DNA of 64,000 nt, taken from Rhynchopus euleeides. Lineage: Eukaryota; Euglenozoa; Diplonemea; Diplonemida; Diplonemidae. This document shows, one piece after another, positions 9,101-19,543 of this stretch; position 1 is the stretch's first letter, and every line of letters starts with the position of its first letter. The notes beneath the pieces were generated by a model. It saw only the letters and a list, made by a program, of their open reading frames with translations, made no database searches and was not told the DNA's origin. Both the position numbers and the translations under genes were made by a program. The DNA lies in NCBI GenBank assembly GCA_963210315.1, contig OY723301.1:310001-374000 (forward strand), written 5' to 3'.

Positions 9101-10938
9101 TTCGGGCTGAGCGTCAGCGGCCCTGGGGTGTCTGGCGCAGAGGTCAGCGGCCCAGAGGTGTCGGGAGCAGGGGTCTCCGGTATGCCAGTCTCAGGCTGGG
9201 CAGTCTGGGGTGTGTCCGTCACAGGGGCTGCGGGTGTGGGGGTGATGACCGGGGTGGGTGTGGCGGGGTGTGTCTCCGTTGGGGTCGGGCTCAGCTGGAT
9301 GGAGTGTGTGATGGTCTCCGTCGCGGTCGGGGGGAGCGTGGCTGTTGCTGTGACGGTGGTGGTGGGGGTGGGCGGCAGGGTTGCCGTCGCGGTGTGTGAT
9401 GCAGTCAACGAGCGGGTTTCTGTCGGTGTGGGGGGCAGCGTGTCGGAAGCTGTCCGGCTGGGAGTGCCTGTGGCGGATGCGCTTGACGACTGAGACACCG
9501 ACAGCGAGGGGGTGGCTGTTTCTGTCGCTGTCGGTGGGGGTGTGAGCGACTCCGTCAACGTGAGTGTGCCTGTCGGGCTGGAGGACTGCGACGCTGTTAC
9601 GCTCACAGATGCAGAGGGGGTCAACGTGGGCGTCAGCGACAGGCTCTGCGTGTGTGTGGATGTAGGTGTCGGGATCTCTGTCAGCGTCAGCGTCTGTGTG
9701 AGGCTCTCGGTGTGCGACAGCGTCAGGCTCTGAGAACTCGTCAGTGACACGCTCGCCGTCTCGCTCAATGTGAACGTCATCGACGGCGTCAATGTCTCTG
9801 TCAGAGTCAAGGTGACAGTCGGCGTCACGGGAAGCGTTGCCGTGTCAGTGAGAGAGAGTGTTGCTGTGACCGACGGGGTGACTGTGCTGCTCAGGCTCTG
9901 GGTAAACGTCAGCGTGCTCGACAGGCTGGGTGTCACCGAGAAGGTCGGGGAGAGAGACACGGTGTGCGACTGGGTGAGGGTGAAGGTCGGAGACAGCGAC
10001 AGACTGTGCGTCAGGGACAGAGTGTGCGTGAGACTGTGAGTCCAAGTGAGGCTCGGCGTAAAGGTCGGAGTCGGCGTTGGGAGCGTGAAGGTGAAGGTCG
10101 GGGAGACGGTGAACGTGTCGGTTGGCGTCGGAAGGGTGAACGTCGTAGTCGGACTCAAGGAAAACGTCACCGACGCCGAGAAAGTCTCAGTTGGAGTCGG
10201 GATGGTAAACGTCGGCGTGACTGTCCTCAACGTCGAAGTCCCCGTCGGAGACACTGTCACACTCTGAGACAGACTCAGCGTCGCTGTCGGTGTGACCGGC
10301 GATGTAGCTGTTGCCGTGACTGTCACTGTCTCAGTTGGATCACACGGCATCAACCCAGCAGCACAAAAACTGGGCTGCGTCGCGCAGCAGGCTCCCGACC
10401 CGGCAGTCGGGTCGCAACCCTGGCAGAGCCAGGGCCGGGTGTCGGGGCACTGGGCGATGCCACCACGCAGGTCGCAGCAGCCCCAGTTGCAGGGGAAGGT
10501 GCCTGACGCACAGCACGTCGACCCGTCGGCACAGGTCACATCCTTCGAGTCGCCTGAGGAATGGTAGTGCGGGCACTGCCTGCCACTGGTGCACGCCTTC
10601 CGGACCCCCCCAGACAGCGCACAGGAAGACGACGCTGCGCAACAGGCAGACGCACTACTCGTCCCACAGGTCGCGCTGTCGCAGCGGTAGGGGCGGTTGG
10701 CAGGGCACCTCGCAACACCGCCAACGCCATCGCACAGCGAGGCGTCGAGACTCACGAATGACCCGTCAGCACACTCGAACTGATCCAACGTGGTGGTGGG
10801 CAGCATATAGGGGCACGGGTCCACTGCAGCACAGAAGGGTGCCTCCCGCAGCAGCAAAGCGACAAGGAGGAGGGCGAGCAGAGACGGATGCCTGGGTGCA
10901 AGCGGGCCCCACACAGCATCATTGCTAAGGGAGGGCAT
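6193..10938 (-). CDS. Large surface protein: Cys-rich head, mucin-like region, multi-pass membrane part
   Basis: 1581 aa. A hydrophobic segment near residues 18-38 (ALLLVALLL) looks like a signal peptide. Residues about 40-200 are Cys-rich, with repeated CP-x-RP and CC motifs suggesting disulphide-knit modules. Residues about 205-590 are almost only Thr, Ser, Pro with regular TPT/SLS spacing, a mucin-like, probably O-glycosylated stalk. About 600-975 is a folded ectodomain of unknown family. About 980-1290 holds six to eight hydrophobic segments, the first being GNLLVILIVLAAHAVF. The tail, about 290 aa, is Ser/Gly/Pro-rich and probably cytosolic. The ATG at 10938 is preceded directly by ATGTGA, a one-codon upstream ORF. 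Multi-TM ends on big ectodomains occur in kinetoplastid surface families, but I cannot name this one. Confidence 0.85.
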   Translation of the reverse strand: MPSLSNDAVWGPLAPRHPSLLALLLVALLLREAPFCAAVDPCPYMLPTTTLDQFECADGSFVSLDASLCDGVGGVARCPANRPYRCDSATCGTSSASACCAASSSCALSGGVRKACTSGRQCPHYHSSGDSKDVTCADGSTCCASGTFPCNWGCCDLRGGIAQCPDTRPWLCQGCDPTAGSGACCATQPSFCAAGLMPCDPTETVTVTATATSPVTPTATLSLSQSVTVSPTGTSTLRTVTPTFTIPTPTETFSASVTFSLSPTTTFTLPTPTDTFTVSPTFTFTLPTPTPTFTPSLTWTHSLTHTLSLTHSLSLSPTFTLTQSHTVSLSPTFSVTPSLSSTLTFTQSLSSTVTPSVTATLSLTDTATLPVTPTVTLTLTETLTPSMTFTLSETASVSLTSSQSLTLSHTESLTQTLTLTEIPTPTSTHTQSLSLTPTLTPSASVSVTASQSSSPTGTLTLTESLTPPPTATETATPSLSVSQSSSASATGTPSRTASDTLPPTPTETRSLTASHTATATLPPTPTTTVTATATLPPTATETITHSIQLSPTPTETHPATPTPVITPTPAAPVTDTPQTAQPETGIPETPAPDTSGPLTSAPDTPGPLTLSPNGPPQAPTPTRAGNATGMAAFASITRAVIVIDETGGTASSATGSLDPPQWSGGFLHIPKGDVKPGSVYLDGIPCDAGDNPESGDWLCNLPELHDRPRNLTYEWATPPMRPTVPPGMRISGSYLPAEVAVAEVPTPQAEASWGDHTLGRGSLTAVNDVPATSPHIAYNSEAVLEIKFTRDILKGAAGKSLSVGPIGSDADLMIAVVKADGVDGEGVVTDFIQGLRHGWVLAHITPQGGIGVSFPEEKIFPLYTHGSLALTFYVNRRLMGREIPPDSASLQAAVLARDNPVAAISQTVDILGAGPALTSGNPMTATAAGKLGGIFSLVNCPPGGQEVELSFIENPMGVKVPSSRFPVASGAVYGNLLVILIVLAAHAVFAVIVREVKRCTRATVPVWYDAFAIARFPSFSVIPVLLFYEKLTETCYQMLFYGEVWEKPIAVGILLLFSFGFPAAIYHLLRPSSFPCETFVNKRGRVLAFFWGEMVWDSVTDITFFRRWALVFKDYQFRFRRFLLLDLMLVHSMAFVHAFKAHNKTMCLIQVGVTELLVIIHTSTIVRYRPFIARFDDVATILSGGFQIAAILMIFIATVQEDTFGTEVKAAGILLLASSICVALMALVDLLTFFYERCIDVQDTAALAAVQQRKKDLEELRQKDTQYSLGDDDLLDEELQYQQGEGSAELHAVGPPLHHSRSDSEVSLLSSKGHTPPPHHLPGGQATPLGFFALSFAGNSAATISPRRQSTNSGSYSAPALAATVPPVMPVGAGRGEPQSISSSLRRYVPRRGGSGGAGAGPGVSVGSDPPTSPNSAPRRARGDSGAMMPTGSAALRSQRKSLVSQSMFNMAGKRNPLSEIGADPTPEELMEFTPSPRRATTMRAGVTGGARLATSGSEEGSGTHFDGPELEVMPLSVGPLSPSAPGGGGGVGSGSGSGGVFMEESLNDQLRSPLGRGSGSGGHPGGITPPRVVEFSRLAT

Positions 10939-11669
10939 TCACATGGCCAGCAAGAGCCAGGAGAGTGGAGAAGCGCGACGCTGTTTCACCTGGGGGTCAA
11001 GCCCCGAGGCAATGCAAACACACCACCCGGAAATCCACCGGAAAAAGGGGGGGGGGGGGTGGGCTGGTGGGTGCTCTGTGGCGGTGGTTGGTGTGTGTGG
11101 AGGAGGTCGTGGTGGCCGAAGTCAGGACATACAGTTCACCATTTTACAAGACCAAACACTATCTGTGCCCCCCCGCTGGATCGTAAAGTGACAGCAAAAC
11201 GAGACAACAAACCAATTACTGCCGAAAGTTGTTTTGTTGGAACGCAGACCCCACTCTTTGTGGACACCACTCCCCGGTCTGATGAAGTGGTGTGAGTGGG
11301 GACGCACGATCCAGCTCAAGGCACAGAAAGTTTCCCCAGTTGGCTACGCCGAACTAACAAAACAAAAGCCGAAAGGGATCGGGCCTCGGGCGAGAGGATG
11401 TGTGAGGGGGTGAGGGGGCGTAGAGGGGGGAACTCGGTCTGCCCCCTCCCCAGCCCCCTGCAGACTTGTAGGAGCGGTCCGGAGGCAGGACGCGGAAGCA
11501 GGGGCGCCGCTGCCAAGAACCGTACTCCTTTCTGCGTGGGGGCAGACACCCCGCTGTCCAGCAGCTGCTGTGGCGGGCAGATCTGGGGCACACCTTCTCT
11601 TTCAAGAACAGTTCGTTCACTCTTCTTGTTCTTGAATAAACTCTGAAACTACTAAACCCCCCTCACGAC
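10939..11669. other. Upstream region of the surface-protein gene
   Basis: It holds a G14 run near 11047-11060 (C-run on the coding strand). On that strand an AG-terminated pyrimidine stretch lies nearer the ATG. A sequence around 11313-11350 (CTCAAGGCACAGAAAG) recurs at 62630-62660, upstream of another secreted-protein gene. No ORF is supported. Confidence 0.4.
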
Positions 11670-11671
11670 TA

Positions 11672-12194
11672 TTGTTTACCTACAGGTATTGTTTACATAA
11701 AATTATTTACATGTATTGTTTACATCCGATTATTATTTACGTGCAAATATTTTATTTTTCGGGGGGTTCAAAAATATTTCCAAGGTGCTCTGAGGAGTGA
11801 GACTTGGTGCCTCTGTCACCAAAGTGACCCCACCAGGATCCGCGCAGGTTCCAAACGTTCAAAAGAACGGGGTTTGGAAAGCCCGGTGAGGGGGTCCCGC
11901 CTGGGTGGGTGGTGTGGTGGGCTAGCTGCCTCCCAGTCACTGAATCAGACCAACATTTCATGGATGAATCTTGGCACCGATACCACCAAAATGACCCCAC
12001 TACGATCCGCACGGAGTCCGAAAAGGACAATGGAAGTGGAAAATCGCGATTCCGCACAGGTTTCGAAAAAAAATGCTGAACTATGTAAACAGTACGTGCG
12101 TGTAAAATTATTTACACGTATTGTTTACAGTGAATATTATTCACAGCTATTATTTACATGCACATCTACTATTTACATGAAGCCAGGTAAACAA
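11672..12194. mobile_element. MITE with TTTAC subterminal repeats
   Basis: TTGTTTACCT at 11672 and AGGTAAACAA ending at 12194 are inverted, each flanked by TA. Both ends carry many TATTGTTTAC / GTAAATAATA words (about 11675-11750 and 12075-12190), the usual subterminal transposase-binding pattern. No coding potential. Confidence 0.55.
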
Positions 12195-14163
12195 TAGCTG
12201 TGACCCCCCTTTACTCAACTCAAGCAAGGGTTCAGCCAGGGTTCCAGTCTGGCTCACATAATGAGGGGTCCTTGCTTTTGGCAAATTTTCGGCAAAGCTC
12301 GGCATTTTCTCCTCTCTAATTATGAGGAAACGCACTGAACCGCACCGTTCCGGCACCGCAGCGAAGACCCCCTTGAGGGCAAAATGATATGATTCGGGAA
12401 TACACAGAGTACACGATTCTGTTTGAAGGTGCTTGCCGTCGCACACAGCCTCTTGCGCCTGCCAAGCACACACTGCACACATCTGCAGGAAGAGTTTTCT
12501 GTGCGTTTCGTGCGATCCATCGAATACATGGCTGCACGAACCCCAGTTGCACTTCATGCTGGGACACACACTCGGATGGGAGGAAAGTAACCGCTTGTCA
12601 GAAGCACCCACTCACCCAGCTGTGCTCCACCCCACCTTCACACAGGCGAGGGGGTGTGGAAGCGTCATTGCTTAAGCCAACCCCAAGTGAGTGAGTGACT
12701 GACAGCACAAGACTTTTTGTCGACCGCCAGCTACCTGATGTGGACCACCCACGGAGACAACACCCTGTCTCCTGCAAGGCTGGGGTCAAGGGGAAACCGT
12801 TCTCTTCTCAGCTGCCACGTTCGACCCATAGAGACACTTTGCTTTTAACTCACGCCAACATGGGATCTGCGTCACATTTCGGGAAAACGCACCTTCATCA
12901 GGGGCCGGTGCAGAGCCGGGTGAGGGTTGGGGAAGGACAGCTTCCCCACCCACACACCCACCCAGGAAAATCGTACTCCTTTCGCTTTAATGTCGACACT
13001 CCTTCCGTCCAGCATGTGAGAGAACAGCTCAGGGGTACTCTTCTCGTCGACACTTGCTGTCTCAAGGCTGTGCTGAGGCCCTGTGAAGTGGTATCAAGAT
13101 GCTGATGATAAAACCCTGTGCCTGGAATTTTGACCGAGTTAGATAAAATTTTCAGTGCAATCCTTCAGCACCTCCCCCCTAGATTTTTAGGTTTTCTTGA
13201 CCCAATGGTCGAAATCTGCGACATAGTGGAAATCCCGGGGACATGTCGAATTCGAAAATTTTGGGTTAAAAAACCCCAGGGGGGCCCTTTGGTTTCACCC
13301 CCTGTTGGGGGGCCTGGTGGGCGTTCAGGTGAGCTGCGACCCTTGGTTCTGGCAGAGTGCAGCAATGGTAATCAACCGTCGTGAACGTACTTTCGTGCCG
13401 GCATGGCTATTCATGGGCACCGTGGCATGTCGCCGCATCCGTTCCGATCACAAGTGCCAGAGGCAAATCAGGAGTCCTGGTCCAGTGCAGGCACCTGCGC
13501 TGCAGATACCCAAGGGACTGTTGTGCACAAAAATGCACACACAAGGACATCAACTGAGGCAATGCAGCTCGCAGCCTATCGATTCGATTCGGGGCACAAG
13601 CCTCACGAGCTGGTCACGCGATACCACGTTACTCTGCGTGGCGTATTCCGTGCAGCCGAAATGGCTTGGGCAGCAGTGCACAGGGGACCTTCTGCTGCAC
13701 TGCGACAGGACAACCCAAGCACGTGCCGCGTACATCCAGAGGTGAAGTTGGATGAGGAAGATCAGTGGCTTCTGGGAGGAAGAGGGCGACCGCATCCACG
13801 TCGCGGATAACACACTCAGCACACGAGCGGGCGTTGCAAGAAATCCCCCATGTGTAAACAGGGGAAATCGGGCTTTTAGGGGATCCTGGTCAGGAATAAA
13901 AATTTCCACACATATTTTTCGACTTCCTGAGGCCAAAAACCGGTGTTCCTGGACCCAGATGTGACCAGGGGAATAGGGTGCCCTTTCTGAGAGGTTTCCA
14001 AACCAGAAAAAGCCGGTTTTCTGGTTTGGGGAAATTTATAAAAAAAATGAGATTTCTGGGGAAAAAAAACCAGAATTTTTTCAAGGCGTTTTCTCGTGGG
14101 GGATGAGGATATGTCCTCCTGACACCCACCCTTTTCCCGTTTTTTTTGCAGCCAACAGCCAGA

Positions 14164-14400
14164 CGTTCACTACCGTGGCCTCCGGCGGCTGCGGGGCTCC
14201 GCCCCCCAGACCCCCCTGTGGCGTATGTCTCGTACAAGTCCTTCGAATCCCATCAGGTCGGGGGATCCAACCACTCCAGTCGCCTCAGGACGCAGCCAAC
14301 TCACACAGAATCTGTTCGCCCACACGAACAGATGTTCACTACCGTGGCCTCCGGCGGCTGGGGGGCTCACGCCCCCCAGACCCCCGATGTAGCGTGTGCC
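14164..14400. repeat. Two direct copies of a ~60-bp GC-rich unit
   Basis: TTCACTACCGTGGCCTCCGG followed by CGGCTG, a G-run, GCCCCCCAGACCCCC occurs at about 14167-14226 and again at about 14336-14396, 169 bp apart. Each unit can fold on itself (GGGGGGC/GCCCCCC). Confidence 0.6.
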
Positions 14401-15956
14401 CGTCTGTCCATCTCACTTACCCCGGATACAGTGCTGCGTAGGAGGTCAGCACCACATCCATGAAGCGCTTCTTCGAAGCCTGGCTGACATCGGACAGGAG
14501 GTCGGACTTCCCCACCTGGGAGGTACACTCGCCGCGTTGGCGACATGCGTGACATGCGACACGATACCTGAAACGTGAGTGTGCCTGGCTAACACGGGCA
14601 TTTCAACGGTCTGCCGGCGACCGTCCCCCAAACCAGTAAACCAGCAGTTTTGGAAAATCGGAGAGGTCACCCTACTACCCTGGATGTGACATCTGGATGA
14701 CATAATAAAAATCCAGAGTGCCTTAGAGGCGCGCGGGACATTTTTTTGGGGTTCGTGACTGGGGACCCCCTATTTTGGGGGATTTCCCGTAGGTGGAAAA
14801 TGTCGATTTTCCAATTTTAAATCACTCTGGGGGCACCTGCGGGGCCATATTTTGCATTTTCAGACAGGGGACATATACCCGACAAACCCGATTTTCGGGT
14901 TTTTTGACCATTTTATGCCTTGTGCGAAAACGTGATATTTTTTGGACAAAATTCCAGGCACAGGGTTTAACCTTTAGGTACCTAGCGACACACATGTGTG
15001 TCGAAAAGTCAATTTTTTTCGCACTGGGCAACCATATGCTTTCCACTACGAATTTTTGATCGATTTTTTTTATGGTGAACTCAGATGTCGCAGAACGTTG
15101 CAAAGAAGCAAGAGAAAAATTACGATGCGGTCTCCCGACGACATTGGTTGCAAGGAAGAAAAATGCACTTTTTCGGAAAATCCCGAAAATCGCGTTTTTT
15201 TGGGTTTTGGGGATCTTTTTCTCCATTACCAGTAACAGGGACTGTACTCCACCTTTTTCCTCGATTTTTTTTATGGTGAATTGTTTTGGTCTCGAAAAAG
15301 CGCGTTTTCGCCATGTTTCGAAAATCCGGGGGGGTGCAAAAAACTGGGCTGCGTAACACAACCTGGAGAGGCCTTCCCAATTTACATAAATAGCCCCACT
15401 ATCGCCAGAAAAAAAAATTTCGGGAAAAAAAATATTCTCGGAAACGGCCAGAGCAGCGCGTTTCACGACAACAAATTTTTCGAAAAAAAGTCCAAAATTG
15501 AAAATTTTTCCTGCCGAGACCAAATATGGAGTCCACCTATTTCCAGGTTTTTGGTGGTTTTTGGCCACCCGGGGGTCCTGCATCTGTGGCCACAGAAATG
15601 GCCTCGAAACACCCCCAGGCACCCAAAAAACGTGTTTCTGGAAAGATATGTCCCAAAACTCCCCGAAAGTCACATCTGGATCTGGTGACCCGACCCCACA
15701 GACCCTGCATTTTACACCTTTTTCACCGGAATATTGGGTCAGCAGGCAAAAGTCGAATTTTTTGGAATTTTTCAGAAAATCTTGGCATCGTGGAATGCGC
15801 TGTCCCCGTTCTGCCCGAAAAACGCATTTTTCGGACTTTTTTCTCAGATCTGGGGGTCTGGTTCAGATGTGTGGTTGGGCCCCATAACCGCCCAAAAATA
15901 TTTTGGGTGGTCATTGCGAGTGGCCGGCCGTGAAAAAAAAATATTTTTTTTCTTAC

Positions 15957-16137
15957 GCACACGACTTTCGCGCGGAAAGTGTCATTCAGCTCTGCCAAAC
16001 GTGCTCTACACACCACCCCCTTCATCAGGCAAGTGGGTTTGTAAGTGTGTGTGGAAGCGTCAACGCATCAAACGAACTATCAACAGTAGAGAAAGAGCGG
16101 CAGAGTTGAAGTGACACTTTTCAAAAAAAAGTTGATT
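15957..16137 (+). repeat. Dispersed repeat, copy 1
   Basis: About 170 bp containing TTTCGCGCGGAAAG and CTCTACACACCACCCCC, matched in reverse orientation at 19085-19250 at roughly 80% identity. A third, more diverged partial copy lies at about 4252-4345. Confidence 0.55.
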
Positions 16138-17535
16138 CTCGGATCGTTCTGAAACAACGCAGTTCACCATAAAAAGAAATTCTGATTTTGGTGGAGTGGA
16201 AAAATCCTTACTGGGGAAGGTGGCCAAAATCCCGGATTTTGGGTGAATTAAGTCGCCCCCCCACCGGTCTCAAAAGGTTAAAGCTTCAGTCGTACGAATT
16301 CCTTCAATACGAGCAACGCGATGCTTCGTCGCTCGTAGCTCGTCAGAAAACAAAAAAATATTCGCACAAAATACCACGCACACGCACACACACAGGAATA
16401 TGTTGCTTGCTTTTCATTTCCACTGACACACACCCACAGTGATGTGTCAGAGTTTAAGAACAAGAAATCCGCACGGAGTAAAGGAAGCAACACTTGTCAC
16501 ACAGAACACACCCAGAGTATCTCACCATTTCGTTCATGCAGAGGCACTGAGCCCTCTGCCAGCTGCCCTCCGACAACGCGACGCCACCCCACGGGCGACA
16601 ATTGGACCCCCATGCGGGGTCATCCTCCAATGGGCGCCCTGTATCCGAGGGGGGCGACACGGCCAGTTCATGCCACTGTCGTCACAAGGTGCCACGTCGT
16701 GTGGGGTTGTCGAGGTGTGCAATACTGGAGGGGAGGCATTTTCTCCCGCGCAGGGTTGACACGGCCCGAACGCTGCGTCACCACACACACGCAGACATCC
16801 GTCACAAACGGGCTGACCCTGAGCAGACATAGGCATAGTGTGAATCCTTCTGTCGTAGTGGAGGGGCTGCTCTTGCTGCGATCCCCGCTGCACAGACACA
16901 CGTGTAGACACACGTGTTGGGACAGCATCGCAACCTCCGTATCATTCAGTTTGGGATCGACGAGGGAGTAGCATCTTTACGACAATTTCTCCCCCGGCGG
17001 GTGCACGCAGCACTCGACAGAACATCAAACGCATATCACGCGGGCCCTCTGCAAGAGGGGCCCTTTCTTTCACAGCTGCAACCGCTCTGATGGATCACCA
17101 TTTGTTGATGCACACTTCTACACACAACAACCTCCGAAAGAAAAGCTTGATGGAGCCGTGTATAGAGCGCATTTGGGGAAAGCTAAAGGCTGCGGGTCTG
17201 CTACGTTCCGTCGTTCAGAATGAGAAAAAATAGCCACATGGATGAACCACCCAATACTACGCGGGACGTAGTGAGGGCCTTCACTCAGAAGTGCAGAATA
17301 GTGAGAAACAAAGTGAGCCGCCTCACAACACGGGGCTGTGAAGTTTGACACACAGTGTGGCACAGAGCGCAGGCCCCCAGTGCACAGGTGGGGGGGAAGT
17401 GATGGGCAACCAATCTCGACGGGCAAAGTTCGAGAACACAATAAAGAGAGCTCAAAAAATTGAAGAAAATTGAGAGCAGGGCCTTTCCTGAACCGGGCTC
17501 CCCGGGCCGGATTCGAAAGGCTTGTCATGACCACG

Positions 17536-17690
17536 CCCCCCCCCCCCCTTTTTTTTTGGTGTCGACAATCACAGGCACTGCGAGAGCTAGGCTACTACAC
17601 AGACCCGTTCTGTCCCATTGTCGCCCATTTCCCCACCAAGTAGGGTAGGGGGCAGTGTTCAGCATCTTCAGTGGTATAGGCGAGAACCGC
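17536..17690 (-). repeat. A-tailed 3'-end repeat, copy A
   Basis: On the minus strand this ends GATTGTCGACACC followed by nine A and a G-run. The same block, with an extra 38-bp stretch before the tail, is at 18660-18835. A tail after a shared sequence suits the 3' end of a LINE or SINE. It lies downstream of the RNase H fragment at 17841-18650 on the same strand. Confidence 0.5.
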
Positions 17691-17840
17691 CCTCAGACCC
17701 ATTGAGACAACTATACATTTCGTTCATTTAGCTCTGACATGAGCCTTGCGTTACACAGATTCCAGTTTGCTCAGCGAGAGTACCCAGGAATCTTGAGCCT
17801 TGGGTGGGAAACGGGGAGTCATGGAGGGGGGGGGGGTTGT

Positions 17841-18650
17841 TTATTCCTCATCATCAGCGCAGTCGTCCTCTCCTCTCTCGCGATATTCCTCACGCAGGAG
17901 GATCCGCCGTTTCAGCCATTCGCACCACTCTCCCAGCGCATGGTCATCATCTTCTTGGTATCCAATTCGTTCACAGCAGTACAGCATCGTTGGGAAATTC
18001 CCACGCGCGAAGTCTGTCAGTATCCTCTCCAGCGTAGGTGATTCGGTCGGGTATGGTATGGCCCTATCTCCCCATCTCCCATACGCACCACTATGCCTCG
18101 GGTCGTTCACCAGTAGGGTGTGTTCTGCGGTAGCGTGCCGCGTGCATCCTTCGACTCTGCACTCACGCTTGCTGCCGAACTGTAGTATCACCCTCCTCGA
18201 TATCGCCTGCAGGATGTCGCAGGCTCCAGGTATGTACATGAGACGTCGAACGATCCTGCGTGTCGTGCATACCGCCGGAACCAGCTTCCTAATTTCCCGA
18301 CGTAGAGGATCGTCACGTATATGGCACCGGACGCTGCGTATATAAGCATGTGGGTCTTCGAGCTGGATCGTGTCAACATCGTGGGAGTAGCACAGGTAAG
18401 GCGTCGCGTTCGCCGTGTACACCCACTCCAAGTCAAAGGGTGTTGTGTCACTGCGGGCAGCCGTGCAAGCCGCATCCGCCACATTTATTGCCCGGTTCGT
18501 CGCATGACCCTTGTCCCAGTTGATAGCGGGAATACCACCGAAGCCCAGGATATCTCCCGCCGGGTCTCCGAGTTTTGCCTTTTCCTGTCGCTGTATCGCG
18601 TTCTTACTGTCGCACCACCACCGCACACGTTGCGGGGAGATTCCCCCTTC
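17841..18650 (-). pseudogene. LINE remnant: RNase H plus zinc-knuckle C-terminus
   Basis: A 270-aa open stretch reading into the TAG/TAA side at 17841. It has WWCDSKNAI (RNase H DSK-x-x-I), then about 30 residues later NWDKGHATNRAINVADAAC, matching the W-x-KGH...N..AD motif at the end of type I RNase H domains. About 110 residues on, CRVEGCTRHATAEHTLL resembles the C-x3/4-C...H zinc knuckle at the C-terminus of non-LTR retrotransposon polyproteins. The N-terminal part of the frame runs through the A-tail of a neighbouring repeat, so it is not a whole gene. No reverse transcriptase motif (FADD-like) is present. Confidence 0.5.
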
Positions 18651-18659
18651 ACGCAGCAG

Positions 18660-18835
18660 TGTCGCCCCTTTTTTTTTGGTGTCAAAAAGATAAGGCTGTT
18701 GTTTGTGCGCCAAATCCGGCGACAATCACGAGGCTCTGTGGCACAGACCCCTTCTGTCCCAATTGACGCCCATTTATCCACATCGTAGAGTGTCCAGCAT
18801 CTTCGGTGGTATAAGCGGGAATCCTTTTTCCCCGG
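18660..18835 (-). repeat. A-tailed 3'-end repeat, copy B
   Basis: Same block as 17536-17690 on the minus strand, ending in GACACC and an A-run. It also contains TTTGGCGCACAAACAACAGC before the tail. That sub-block, and the GATTGTCAACACC sub-block, recur separately at 63085-63115 and 63390-63410. Confidence 0.5.
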
Positions 18836-19084
18836 AAGTATGGCGAGAGGGGGCGCGGAGCTGGAGGTGTTTGAACTGCCTGCATGCAGATCTGGAATAT
18901 CCTTGACATAGTTATGAAAGTTGTGCACACAACGGAGGAGTAAAAAATCCTTGCAGAACATCACCACGGTAGGGGCGCCTGTCCTCAGGAATTTGTCTCA
19001 GAACCGTGGTTTTCGGGACCCCTGTGAGAGAGAAAGAATCGCAATGCGATGAATAACGCCAGACGCACAGGCAACAGAGAGGGA

Positions 19085-19250
19085 ATGTATAAACAGCTTC
19101 TCCACGAAAAGTGTCATCATATACTGTTTGACGCTTCTTTCATGCGTTGACACTTCCACACACACTTGCCCGATGGAGGGGGGTGGTGTGTAGAGCAGAG
19201 CTGGCTGAGCTGGATGACGCTTTCCGCGCGAAGGCCGTACGCGTAATCGA
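19085..19250 (-). repeat. Dispersed repeat, copy 2 (inverted to 15957-16137)
   Basis: Reverse complement of the copy at 15957-16137. The two could also be the inverted ends of one 3.3-kb unit enclosing the LINE fragment, but no target duplication was found. Confidence 0.5.
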
Positions 19251-19543
19251 AAAGAGCTCCAAACAAGAAGATCGCCCTCTGAATCTGATTGTAGGAACAG
19301 GATGATATAATCTGAACAGAAAAACCTGGTTCTGGTCAATTATGCACACCCTTGACACCACCTGAGGAGGCGATCTGTCTCGTGTGGCAAGCGGAGGTCC
19401 CAGATCCGATATTCCCCCACACCCCCAGTCTTGTGTTGGGATGCAGAAGATGAAAATACAAAAAAAATACTACGGAATCCTCTGGCCTCTGACCGCGAGA
19501 GTTGCACTGGATAATTCCACCAAGACACTTTGATCCGAGGCCA

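Larger units (their letters stand above)
12197..17535. other. Gene-free, homopolymer- and AT-rich region
   Basis: No ORF here has coding character. About 13130-16250 is full of A/T runs and short G/C runs, with a direct repeat TTTTTTTATGGTGAA at about 15065 and 15268 and an inverted copy near 16165. Dispersed repeats are listed separately. Composition differs sharply from the genes around it. Confidence 0.5.

Noticed and set aside
15957-19250. One 3.3-kb element bounded by the inverted repeat pair
   Set aside because: No target duplication found, arm identity is only about 80%, and a third copy stands alone, so dispersed repeats are the simpler reading.
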